NCBI RefSeq assembly: GCF_030157465.1
Contig: NZ_JAOAUU010000005.1
Span: 28,261-92,260 of the forward strand
Direction: 5' to 3'
Length of the DNA stretch: 64,000 nt
Source of the DNA: Zoogloea sp.
Lineage (GTDB): Bacteria > Pseudomonadota > Gammaproteobacteria > Burkholderiales > Rhodocyclaceae
This document shows, piece by piece, positions 38,476-46,271 of this stretch; positions within the stretch are counted from its first letter, which is position 1, and each line of letters begins with the position of its first letter. The translations under genes and the position numbers were made by a program. Below the pieces are notes generated by a model. The model was not told where the DNA came from. It saw only the letters and a program-made list of their open reading frames with translations, and did not search any database.

Positions 38476-38678
38476 GAGAAGGGAGGGGGGAGAAATCGGA
38501 CAGGTTAAAGAACTAAATTTGGCCCAAAAGTCGCTCTGGGCGCGGGATTCGATAATTGGACACGAATCCTGATTTCTGGACAGCGTAGGGGGTAAAAGAC
38601 GGAATTTTTGCCGAGAAAAACCCGGAAACTCGGCTCCGGAAAACGGAGTTTTTCCCCCTTCAAACCCCGTTTATTCGA
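38476..38678. repeat. Prophage left-end region with repeated transposase-site-like motifs
   Basis: About 200 noncoding bp lie between the pgi break and the G gene. A (C/T)GGACA core recurs at about 38497, 38557 and 38577 (CGGACAG, TGGACAC, TGGACAG), with a weaker TTTGGCCC at 38518. Spacings are about 22, 38 and 20 bp. Arrays of ~22-bp repeats are the usual transposase-binding sites at Mu-family ends. An inverted CTCCG/CGGAG pair followed by T5 lies at 38633-38654 and may be a terminator. The region is AT-richer than the genes. Confidence 0.5.
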
Positions 38679-39278
38679 TCACCGAACGGCCCTCAATACT
38701 GCGGTGAGGTGGTCCGTCAGAACTTCACCGACCAGCTGCTCATCCGATTCCGGGTAGCCCACCAGCGGGCGGGCCGGGATGCCGGGATGAACGACACGCT
38801 TCACGACACGCCCTGCGAACGCCAGGGCTTTTTTATTTACGGGCTTGATCACGTAGGGGGCGCCCTTGGGGCCGTGGGTGCCGGTGCCCTCGTGATGCCA
38901 TACCGCCTTGCGGTCGTTGGTGCCCAGGTGCAGCTCGTTGCCGGTCACCTGGTACTGGAAGCGCAGCAGGTCACCGTTTACATATAAGAGGCGCCGCGCC
39001 GCAGCCTTGCGCCCAGCGGCCACGCTGGTGGATTTGTCGTCGCGGAACGACTGATCCTGCTTGCGCCAAGCCTCGCTCGCGATCGTGCCCGCAGCCAGGG
39101 GCTTCCAGGGCGTGCCATCGGGCGCGAGGCCCTTCTTGTGGCGGTCCTGATTGACCCGCAGCAGCGTCTCGCCCACGCTGCCCAGCATCTCCTGGGGCGT
39201 GGCGATCTCGCGGCGGGCGGCTTCGAGCACCTTGCTCAGGTGCTGGGTGTCGAACTTGATGTTGAAATCCACGCTCAA
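38679..39278 (-). CDS. Phage virion morphogenesis protein, Mu G-like
   Basis: A 199-residue protein of the phage virion morphogenesis (Mu gpG/tail completion) family. Typical segments are the N-terminal helix around KVLEAARR, the KKGLAPDGTPWKPL segment and the C-terminal GIPARPLVGYPESDEQ. It is thought to act in head-tail joining or tail completion. It is the last gene of the leftward late operon and lies next to the prophage end. It overlaps the F gene by 4 bp. Confidence 0.8.
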   Translation of the reverse strand: MSVDFNIKFDTQHLSKVLEAARREIATPQEMLGSVGETLLRVNQDRHKKGLAPDGTPWKPLAAGTIASEAWRKQDQSFRDDKSTSVAAGRKAAARRLLYVNGDLLRFQYQVTGNELHLGTNDRKAVWHHEGTGTHGPKGAPYVIKPVNKKALAFAGRVVKRVVHPGIPARPLVGYPESDEQLVGEVLTDHLTAVLRAVR

Positions 39279-40546
39279 TCCCCCGCCGTGCTGTGCACCA
39301 GGCGCCCGATCCGGTACTTATTGACCAGGGCCTCGCGCTCCGCTTCGGTGCCGGCCGCCATCGTGGCCCGCTTGCCGCGCCAGCCCGTCCGCCCCCACTC
39401 GAAGGCGACCACGCCCGTCTGCTCCTCGCCCTCTACCTGGAAGGCGCGCAGGTAGCGCCGCTTGAGGCGCCACCGGCCAGCCTCGCCCGTGTCGCGCTCC
39501 CAGTGCCACCACACCTCATCAGGTTCGATCAGAGTCATAGCCAGCAGGTTGATGTTCTCCACCATCCCGGCGCCGGCCATCCACCCGAAGCCCTTGCCGC
39601 CGTCGTCAAACAGCGCCTTCGTGATCGCCACCGCCGCGCCCGTGGCGTCTTCGAAGACTGCGCCCTGGGCCATCGTGGCCCCGAACACATCCAGAAAATC
39701 CGACACTGCCCGCTCCGGCGCCGTGCTGGCCGGCAGCAGCGCGCTGCCCGGCACCGGCGTGGGCTTGGGGGCCGGCAGGCGCATCGGAAGCGGGGCCGCG
39801 CCGCGCTCGGCCAGCACCGCCTGGTAGCCGGTGAGCGGCGGCACCGTGTGCGGCTCCAGCCAGGCTTGGCCGGGGTTGTACGCAAAGCCGGGGTCGATGC
39901 CCTTGGGCACCCGCACCGTGCGGGGCTGGCTACCGTTTTTGCCGACGGTCTTCTCTTCCCATTCGATTTCCGGCGCCTGGTCGGGGCCGGCCTTGCCGGC
40001 CGCGTCCCACTTGCGGCTGGCCTCCACGCGAGACAGGGAATTGACCCGGCACTTGCAGCCCCAGCCGTTTTGGGGGAAGTGGGTGCTCCACCACGGGTCA
40101 TCCGCCGGCAGGATCAGCCCGTCCCAGGCCAGGTGCGTGAGGCGCGGATGCTCACCCGGCGTGTGCCGGTACTCCCAGTAGGGCCGCAGGTGCTTCACCG
40201 CCTGCATCTGCTGGTAGCGCCCGGCGTTGTACGCCTGGGTGATATTGGTGTCGTAAATGATCTTCGAGCGCCAGCCCGGCGTGCCGGTGTGCGCCCAGCC
40301 GTGCTTGGCGGTGATGGTGTCGAAGTCCTTGCGGAAGGCCTCATAGCCGGTGCCTTCCTCCTGCGCCTTGCGCACCGCGTTGTAGAAATCCTCGACCAGC
40401 GCATCGTGGCTGGCGCCAGCGATCACGAACGCCTGGCTGTGCTGCTGCTGCCAGATGTCCGTCCAGCCGGCGCTGGGCAGCTTGAGCTTGCCGCGATAGA
40501 AGTCGATCGCCTCGCGGAACGGGAGCTGGGCGGGGGATGCGGGCAT
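39275..40546 (-). CDS. Mu F-like head morphogenesis protein fused to a PBECR2-like nuclease domain
   Basis: A 423-residue protein. The N-terminal part (to about 220) is a MuF domain: IIYDTNITQAYNAGRYQQM, then the conserved block ending HFPQNGWGCKCRV. MuF proteins are minor head proteins that enter with DNA in some phages. After a proline-rich linker, residues from about 280 (VSDFLDVFGATMAQGAVF... DEVWWHWERDTGEAGRWRLK... YRIGRLVH) resemble the phage Barnase/EndoU/ColicinE5/RelE-like nuclease family 2. Such fusions belong to MuF polymorphic toxins. The ATG at 40546 overlaps the upstream stop (ATGA). Confidence 0.8.
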   Translation of the reverse strand: MPASPAQLPFREAIDFYRGKLKLPSAGWTDIWQQQHSQAFVIAGASHDALVEDFYNAVRKAQEEGTGYEAFRKDFDTITAKHGWAHTGTPGWRSKIIYDTNITQAYNAGRYQQMQAVKHLRPYWEYRHTPGEHPRLTHLAWDGLILPADDPWWSTHFPQNGWGCKCRVNSLSRVEASRKWDAAGKAGPDQAPEIEWEEKTVGKNGSQPRTVRVPKGIDPGFAYNPGQAWLEPHTVPPLTGYQAVLAERGAAPLPMRLPAPKPTPVPGSALLPASTAPERAVSDFLDVFGATMAQGAVFEDATGAAVAITKALFDDGGKGFGWMAGAGMVENINLLAMTLIEPDEVWWHWERDTGEAGRWRLKRRYLRAFQVEGEEQTGVVAFEWGRTGWRGKRATMAAGTEAEREALVNKYRIGRLVHSTAGD

Positions 40547-40752
40547 CAGAAGCTCACCTGAAGTGACAGCCACAGGAGCGTGGCTTGATAGATTCGAACG
40601 CCCGGCACACCCGGCTTTTCAATCCAGCCAAGGCGGAACAGATGAACGGCGCGCAGGCCGTTTGCGAGCGTGAAAAACCAAGGTTCGAAGCAGAGCTTGG
40701 CCGCAAAGAAAAAGCGGCCCCTCTCCACCTCGTAGCGCCACACCTTTTTCAT
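40546..40752 (-). CDS. Small phage protein of unknown function
   Basis: A 68-residue, aromatic-rich and basic protein (MKKVWRYEVERGRFFFAAKL at the start, LLWLSLQVSF at the end). The start codon at 40752 overlaps the stop of the upstream gene and its stop overlaps the F start, both as ATGA, which supports real translation in the operon. No domain is recognised. The frame is open further upstream, but overlap geometry favours this start. Confidence 0.55.
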   Translation of the reverse strand: MKKVWRYEVERGRFFFAAKLCFEPWFFTLANGLRAVHLFRLGWIEKPGVPGVRIYQATLLWLSLQVSF

Positions 40753-41084
40753 GCCGTCACCAGCCAGTGCCATTTTCCATTCACGCGTCGCACCCCACAC
40801 ACGTCGATCACCGATGGCGGGCATCTCACCCAGCTGAGTGGCCCGCCGCCAGGGTGATCCAGCTGCGCGCCATGCCTCCCATTGACCATGCAGAACTGCG
40901 CAGCCGGCGCGCTGTGGAGCAGCTCGGGCGTGAGCCATTCTTTCTGCCGGCCGTAGGGCTTGAGCGCTGGCCCGACTGAGACACCTTCGCTCTCCAGCCC
41001 ATGCAGCCGATCAAGCGCCTCCATGATCCGTGCGGCCTGCGGGTCGCGCTCCTCAATCGGTTTCAGTTTTCGTGCCGGCATCAA
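40749..41084 (-). CDS. Phage protein of unknown function
   Basis: A 111-residue protein starting MMPARKLKPIEERDPQAARI. It has a charged helical first half and a C-terminal half rich in Gly, Pro and Trp (VNGKWHWLVTA). Both ends are coupled to neighbours by 4-bp overlaps. No domain is recognised. The position between the portal and F genes suggests an accessory head or cargo gene. Confidence 0.55.
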   Translation of the reverse strand: MMPARKLKPIEERDPQAARIMEALDRLHGLESEGVSVGPALKPYGRQKEWLTPELLHSAPAAQFCMVNGRHGAQLDHPGGGPLSWVRCPPSVIDVCGVRRVNGKWHWLVTA

Positions 41085-41515
41085 TCACTCCCCGAAGATG
41101 AAGACGAAGAGCAGCTCGACCCGCTGTCGCTGCTGCTCGAATAGTCCGACCCGCCGCAGCTCGACGGCTCCCAGCTGCCCGATGCCCCTGCGCCCGCGAA
41201 CGACCCGCCCGCGCCATGCAGGCTCGGGCTCGAATACACGTGGGGCACGGCAGGTGCCGGGTCGGCATCCCGCGGCGCAGGGACGAATGCGTCCCAGGCG
41301 CTGGGCGTGGTCGGGGTGGAGGTGGCGGAGCTGTCCGCCGAGGCCGGACGGTGGCCGGGGATGGTGTTGGCGCGGTAGCTGGCCAGGGTCGCCCGTTCGC
41401 GCTCGGCCCGGCGCCGCTCACAGCGGGCGATGTCCCGCAGCACGGCCCAGCGGGCTACGGTGCGCACGATCAGGTAGAGAGCGAGACCGGAAGCAATGAT
41501 CAAGATGAGTTCCAT
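41081..41515 (-). CDS. Membrane-anchored protein with serine-rich tail
   Basis: A 144-residue protein with an N-terminal transmembrane segment (MELILIIASGLALYLIVRTV), a basic helix (RCERRRAERERATLASYR) and a low-complexity tail that is mostly Ser/Gly/Asp in its last 35 residues. A single membrane helix with a flexible tail fits a small phage membrane protein, but no family is recognised. The start at 41515 gives an ATGA overlap with the upstream gene. Confidence 0.55.
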   Translation of the reverse strand: MELILIIASGLALYLIVRTVARWAVLRDIARCERRRAERERATLASYRANTIPGHRPASADSSATSTPTTPSAWDAFVPAPRDADPAPAVPHVYSSPSLHGAGGSFAGAGASGSWEPSSCGGSDYSSSSDSGSSCSSSSSSGSD

Positions 41516-41730
41516 CACGCGCCTTTCGTGGGTTGATTGCCGCCGTGCCAGGGGCGACCGGCCAAAATGCACTCCGTGTCGTCGATGCGCGCTGCCGACT
41601 TCTGGATTGACAGCCGAAGCGCGTCAGGAAGCTGATTCAGGGTCTGCCAGTTTTTCTCCTTGTCGCATCCGTCGCATTTAAGAGCGCCGTTTCCAAGACA
41701 GAAGTGAGTAATCCCGCGCTCGTCCATCAC
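41515..41730 (-). CDS. Small cysteine-containing phage protein
   Basis: A 71-residue protein (a second Met one codon in is equally possible). Cysteines are spaced C-x7-C-x2-C in HFCLGNGALKCDGCDKEKNW, possibly a small zinc site, with another cysteine near the C-terminus. Both ends overlap neighbours by about 4 bp. Function unknown. Confidence 0.5.
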   Translation of the reverse strand: MMDERGITHFCLGNGALKCDGCDKEKNWQTLNQLPDALRLSIQKSAARIDDTECILAGRPWHGGNQPTKGA

Positions 41731-42119
41731 GCACCCTCCGGGCAGGTCTTCAGCAGCGCATCAATCGCCGCATCCATCGCAGCTCTATCCGCGCTCGACG
41801 CTGGCACTGCGCTCAGCACCGTGCGCAGGCCTTCCAGCTCGGCCCGGCTGCTCGCCCCGACCAGCTGGGCCAGCGCCGCCCGGAGCAGGTCGCGCTCGCT
41901 CAGCACCTTGCTCCCATTGGAGAGAAGCGGCATCCAGCCGATAGGTGGATTTCTCTTCCAGTACGCTATCGACCAGTCACCATTCGTCCAGTGCGCAGCT
42001 CTCACCTGACCGCACTGCTTCCCGAGAACTTCCGCCTCCTCTGCGAACACCAGCAGAATCTCAGATCCGTCCTTGGGCGCCTCGCTCATAGGACGGAATT
42101 CGCTGTTCAACGCGTTCAT
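41727..42119 (-). CDS. DUF551-like phage protein
   Basis: A 130-residue protein whose N-terminal part (FRPMSEAPKDGSEILLVFAE, then WSIAYWKRNPPIGWMPL) matches the short DUF551-type domain found in many phages and prophages (W-x-PMSEAPKDG). The C-terminal half is helical and unassigned. No biochemical role is known. It is coupled to the portal gene by a 4-bp overlap. Confidence 0.65.
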   Translation of the reverse strand: MNALNSEFRPMSEAPKDGSEILLVFAEEAEVLGKQCGQVRAAHWTNGDWSIAYWKRNPPIGWMPLLSNGSKVLSERDLLRAALAQLVGASSRAELEGLRTVLSAVPASSADRAAMDAAIDALLKTCPEGA

Positions 42120-43669
42120 ACCTCACTCCTCCCCGCCAGATTCGCCGCCGCCAGCCCCAGTGCCAGCGCCTCGGCCCAGTCCTTGCCCGCCGGCCGCGTG
42201 GCCAGCGCTTCGATCTTTTCCAGCGCCTCCGCAAAATCCCCGGCCTCGGCCACCACCGCCGCAATCTGCTGGATCTGCGCCTGTTCGTAAGGCGCGCACA
42301 GCGCGGCCAGCTGGGCCGCGTAGGCGCCGGTGGTGTCGCCATCCTTCGCTGCCCGGGCCAGCGCTGCCAGGCGCACCAGGGCCGTGTCGGCCGGCGCCGG
42401 GTTGCCGGTGGGAGCGGCCGACCGGCGCAGCACCTCGGCGCCCTCGGCGGCGCGGGGGATCTGCAGCGCCCCGTGGGCCCACGCCACATCGATCTGCATG
42501 CCCAGCGCGGTCGCCTTCTCGAGCACCTCCACCACCACCTTCTGGTCGACGGCCTCGGTGACATCGGTCTCGTAGGCCGGCATGCGGTCCTCGGCGAACA
42601 TCCCGTTCAGCAGCGCCACCGGCCGCACCAGCTGGTGCGTCACCGTCGGGTCGTTCTGCTCCACGTCGTGCAGCATGATTTCGCGCCGCACCTCGTTGTG
42701 CACGTTGCCCAGGGCGTTGGTGCTTGTCTTGCCGTCGGCCTGGCTCGTCAGCGTGCCGCCCAGGATCGCCATGCTCTGCTTGGCCTCCCAGTAGCGCACC
42801 GCGTCGAGAAAGTCCGCCACCTCTCCGCCCTGCGCCTGGATGAAGTCGATGGTCATGTTGGCCGGCACCACGCCCGCACCGTCGTTGCCGATGTTGCGCA
42901 CCGCTTTGAGCAGCTCGTTGCGCTGGGTGCCCGAGATCCCCGCCGGGTATTTACCCAGGCGCAGCGGCAGGCCATACACCTCCAGAAAGCGCTGCATGTC
43001 CCGCACGTTGTAGGCCTTGTAGGCATAGGCCCAGCACAGCACCCGGAACAGCGCCTGGCTCTCGATGTAGCCGCTCTTACTCGTGTGGAAGTGCCGCACC
43101 CATTTGAAGGGCAGCAGCTCCTCTTCAATGCCCGAGCGCACATACATCAGCTCCCGGCTGTCCTGCCCGAAGCGGAAGTTGCGCTGCGGCTCGAAATGGA
43201 AGCACTTCGGAACCCACTCGCTGCCCAGCCGCCATTCGATCTCGATCGCCACGAAGCCCTTGCCGATGGCGTCCGTCATGTCGTAGCGGAAATCTGAAAA
43301 GCCCTTGATCCCCCGCAGCATGTCGGCCAGCTCGGCGGTGCGGTCCAGCTCCGACTGGCTGGCGTCCCGCGGTGGCTTGAGCTGCCACTGCCGGCCCGTC
43401 ACCGCCCGGCGGCGCTTGGCCAGCTCGGCATACACGTGGGTGTCCTGCTCCTCCACCAGCTCAAACAGTGCAGCCTGGTCGGTTACATAGCCCATGTCCG
43501 CCTGGCTGAAGGCCTGCGCCAGCGTGGTCGGGTCGAGCGTCGTCACGCTCATGTAATTGTTCGTGTTGCCCTGCATCGACCGGGGGCCGACCTGCATCTC
43601 CTGCAGGCCACGCTTTACGCTGCCGCTTACCTTTTCCACCAGGGCGGCCATCCGCTCTTTAATCGTCAT
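42116..43669 (-). CDS. Mu gp29-like portal protein (DUF935)
   Basis: A 517-residue portal protein, forming the ring through which DNA enters and leaves the head. Family features include MGYVTDQAALFELVEEQDTH near the N-terminus, SDFRYDMTDAIGKGFVAIEI in the middle and WEAKQSMAILGGTLTSQADG. The ATG at 43669 was chosen because GGAG lies 9 nt upstream; an ATG three codons earlier is too close to it. It overlaps the end of the terminase gene by 11 bp. The last 100 residues are alanine-rich helices. Confidence 0.87.
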   Translation of the reverse strand: MTIKERMAALVEKVSGSVKRGLQEMQVGPRSMQGNTNNYMSVTTLDPTTLAQAFSQADMGYVTDQAALFELVEEQDTHVYAELAKRRRAVTGRQWQLKPPRDASQSELDRTAELADMLRGIKGFSDFRYDMTDAIGKGFVAIEIEWRLGSEWVPKCFHFEPQRNFRFGQDSRELMYVRSGIEEELLPFKWVRHFHTSKSGYIESQALFRVLCWAYAYKAYNVRDMQRFLEVYGLPLRLGKYPAGISGTQRNELLKAVRNIGNDGAGVVPANMTIDFIQAQGGEVADFLDAVRYWEAKQSMAILGGTLTSQADGKTSTNALGNVHNEVRREIMLHDVEQNDPTVTHQLVRPVALLNGMFAEDRMPAYETDVTEAVDQKVVVEVLEKATALGMQIDVAWAHGALQIPRAAEGAEVLRRSAAPTGNPAPADTALVRLAALARAAKDGDTTGAYAAQLAALCAPYEQAQIQQIAAVVAEAGDFAEALEKIEALATRPAGKDWAEALALGLAAANLAGRSEV

Positions 43670-45389
43670 CGTCGTCATCTCCTGCCGATCGCCGGCTTGT
43701 GCTGCGGCGCCCGCGGGTGCTGCGGGCGGCGCTGGTGTATTTCCATTCGACGTTAAATTCGGTTGCCACCTTGAACAGCATTTCAAGCGCGTCGGGGCCG
43801 TCGTCGTGGTCCGCTTCGGGGTAGAACTGCAGCTGCTCGAGCAGCGTGGATTGCGTGCGGTGCAGCCGGATCAGCCCGTTTTTCGTGTAGGGCTGCAGCG
43901 ACAGGATCGCCAGCTCTTTATCCCGCCCGGTTGGCCCCGGCATAGCCGGAAAGGGCACGCCCACCATGCCGGCCCGCTTGATCAGCTCGGTGTAAAGGAA
44001 TTCTTGGAAGGCCACGCATTCGACGGACCACATCAGGCACTGGTATTCCTGCTGCAGCTCCACCGCGCGGCCGATGATCAAGTCCGGCACCCGGCGGGCG
44101 ATGTCCGCTTCCACCACGTCGAGGATCGACGTTTTAGGGTTGATGCCGCCCACCAGAATCGCGCTCGGGTCGCGGGCCTTGTTCTTCTTGCCCATCGACG
44201 GGTCCAGCGCCCCGAAGAACAGCCACTCAGGCAGCCGGTTAACCCAAAACTGGATAGTCTTGAACGGTGCATCCTCATCGTTGCCGGCCTCGTTTTGCTG
44301 CTCCTGATTGAACGCCGTGTGATCCACCGCCCGCATGCACATCAGCCGGTACAGCGGGCGCACTTCCGGCCAGCTCACAACGGCGCCGCGCTCCATGTCG
44401 GCCTTGTTCGCTTGATAGAAGGCCAGTGCATCCGCCTCGGCCTGCTCCTTCTCTTCGTCGGTGCCGGTGGCGGCCGAGGTATAGATGCCCTCCCACGTGT
44501 CCCACAGGTCCAACCGATCCGGCCAGGTGGTGATCGACCGGAAGACCCGGCGGCGCCAGCCCGGCTTGCGGCTCACGCGGTTGATCGCCGCGTCGTAGTG
44601 CAGGCTCGTACCCACCCAGAAGATGTCCATGCCGCCGCCCGGCCCGGCCAGGCCGACAATTGCCGACAGCACGTAGCTCTGCACCTTCTCCCGCTGGCTC
44701 TTGTCCCGAACGTTCTCGTCGTTCTCCAGATCGTCCAGAAAGATCAGGTCCGGCCGGTGCGCGCCGTGCTTCATGCCGCGCATCTTCTTACCCGTGCCGC
44801 CGATCCGGATCTTGATGTTGTTGGCCGTGATCACCGTGGTGGCCTGCCACACCCGGCCCTGGCCCACCGCATCCGGAAAGTCCTGCGCCAGGCGCGGGTT
44901 GGCTTCCAGCTCGGCCTTGATCGACGCCAGCATCTCCGTGGATTGCTCCTCGGTGTTCATCACGATGCCGATCATATGCTTGCGCGCCTTGGCGGGCAGG
45001 CCACGCCCGGCCAGGTAGGTGGCCCGGCAGATGCACCACAAGCTGCCCAGCTGGGTCTCGTAAGTACTCTTGGCCTCGCCCCGCGGTGCCTGGTGCACCT
45101 CGCGCGCATCCGTGGGCCCGTCGATCAGATCCGGCAAGCGCTTGAAAACGAACTGCTGAAACAACGAGAAGTAGGGCGTGGGCACGTAGTGCGGAAAATA
45201 GGTTTTGCAGAAAAACCCGTAGTCCATCACTGCCCGCTCGCGCCGTGCAGCGCTCGCCGCCGGGTCGGTGTCGAACGCCGCGCACTCCAGCTCAATCCAC
45301 GTCTGCAGCTCGGCCCCCAGCTGGGCCAGCGCATCGTCGAATTCGCGCCGGTTTTGAACCGGCTTTAAACGGGGTTTGTTGTCAGCCAT
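43659..45389 (-). CDS. Terminase large subunit, Mu gp28-like
   Basis: A 576-residue packaging motor and nuclease. Walker A is the variant APRGEAKST (101-109), Walker B LIFLDD is at 215-220, and an acidic nuclease motif lies in FGALDPSMGKK. The C-terminus ends in a run of six aspartates after a basic RSTRGRRSTSRRSAG stretch, and that DNA also holds the portal start site. It would package headful DNA from transposed copies plus flanking host DNA, as in Mu. Start taken at the second in-frame ATG (45389), overlapping the small subunit by 8 bp. Confidence 0.9.
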   Translation of the reverse strand: MADNKPRLKPVQNRREFDDALAQLGAELQTWIELECAAFDTDPAASAARRERAVMDYGFFCKTYFPHYVPTPYFSLFQQFVFKRLPDLIDGPTDAREVHQAPRGEAKSTYETQLGSLWCICRATYLAGRGLPAKARKHMIGIVMNTEEQSTEMLASIKAELEANPRLAQDFPDAVGQGRVWQATTVITANNIKIRIGGTGKKMRGMKHGAHRPDLIFLDDLENDENVRDKSQREKVQSYVLSAIVGLAGPGGGMDIFWVGTSLHYDAAINRVSRKPGWRRRVFRSITTWPDRLDLWDTWEGIYTSAATGTDEEKEQAEADALAFYQANKADMERGAVVSWPEVRPLYRLMCMRAVDHTAFNQEQQNEAGNDEDAPFKTIQFWVNRLPEWLFFGALDPSMGKKNKARDPSAILVGGINPKTSILDVVEADIARRVPDLIIGRAVELQQEYQCLMWSVECVAFQEFLYTELIKRAGMVGVPFPAMPGPTGRDKELAILSLQPYTKNGLIRLHRTQSTLLEQLQFYPEADHDDGPDALEMLFKVATEFNVEWKYTSAARSTRGRRSTSRRSAGDDDDDD

Positions 45390-45876
45390 AACGGTTGCCA
45401 ATCGCCTGGCCAATCACCTCAAAGTGGGGCTGCAGCGCCCGCAGTGCCGCCGGGTCTTCGGCGCGCAGGTGTTCGGCCACCAGCGTGAGGGTATCCAGCG
45501 CCACAGCCAGCGCGCTGAACTGCGGGTTCACCCTCGAAAACGCCTTGCTGAACTTGGCGTAGGCGTCCGCCAGTTGGGCCAGCAGCTGGGCTTTGTCGCT
45601 GGCCGGAATCGTTGCGTTCTCCAGCTCCCGGGTGGTCGTGAGCACCTGGCGAGCGAAGTCCTCGACCAGCTGCTGGTTAAGGTCGTCGATACCCTGCTCG
45701 CTGATCCGGTATGCCGCCCGCGCGTCATCCCAGTCGTCGCCCTTGGCCTTGGCCCGGCGCTTCCAATCCTGCGCGGTGTCGTAGCTCACGCCGGCCGTGA
45801 TGGCCGCGCCGTTGAGGGGCATGCCCTCAACGTAAAGCCGCCGCACCGTATCCCGGGTTTCTTGAGAGTGGGCCAT
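45382..45876 (-). CDS. Putative terminase small subunit (DUF1804)
   Basis: A 164-residue protein that begins MAHSQETRDTVRRLYVEGMP, with a helix-turn-helix (LNGAAITAGVSYDTAQDWKR) and then long helices. It matches the DUF1804 family of Mu/D3112-type phages, in the position of Mu gp27. It should recognise the phage end for packaging. It lies directly upstream of the large terminase with a short overlap. Confidence 0.8.
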   Translation of the reverse strand: MAHSQETRDTVRRLYVEGMPLNGAAITAGVSYDTAQDWKRRAKAKGDDWDDARAAYRISEQGIDDLNQQLVEDFARQVLTTTRELENATIPASDKAQLLAQLADAYAKFSKAFSRVNPQFSALAVALDTLTLVAEHLRAEDPAALRALQPHFEVIGQAIGNRYG

Positions 45877-45878
45877 TG

Positions 45879-46271
45879 TTATATGCGCTTGATCAGCTCA
45901 ACCATGCCCGCTGCCAGCGCACCGCCAATACCGCCGCCCAAGGCCGACAGCCGCGCCGTCTTGTCGATCAGCTTTTTATCTTCCATCTCCAGCGCCGTCA
46001 CCCGGCTACCCAGCCCGTCGATGCGCTTGTCCAGCCCTTCGATGCGCTTGCCCAGGTTGGCCTCGGTGGCCCGCAGCTGATCGGACACGTTGCTCTCGAT
46101 GCGATCCATCCGGTGGGCGTGGGCCGTCTCCATTCTGTGGATATCGGTCCGAATGTCGGCCACGCGTGCCGTCAGGATGCTGTGCATGGTTTCCACGGCA
46201 CCGGTCAGCTTGCCGATGGCGTTGTTCAGTTGCGCAATGTCTGCCGCGCTGGGGTTGTTGTTGTCGCTCAT
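45879..46271 (-). CDS. Coiled-coil phage protein with C-terminal membrane segment
   Basis: A 130-residue protein. Residues 10-100 form a heptad-like coiled coil (LNNAIGKLTGAVETMH, LGKRIEGLDKRIDGLGSRV), followed by a glycine-rich hydrophobic segment (LSALGGGIGGALAAGMVEL). This resembles the small DUF2730-type or holin-associated proteins found between spanin and terminase genes in Mu-like phages. Function not established. It overlaps the i-spanin gene by 4 bp. Confidence 0.6.
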   Translation of the reverse strand: MSDNNNPSAADIAQLNNAIGKLTGAVETMHSILTARVADIRTDIHRMETAHAHRMDRIESNVSDQLRATEANLGKRIEGLDKRIDGLGSRVTALEMEDKKLIDKTARLSALGGGIGGALAAGMVELIKRI

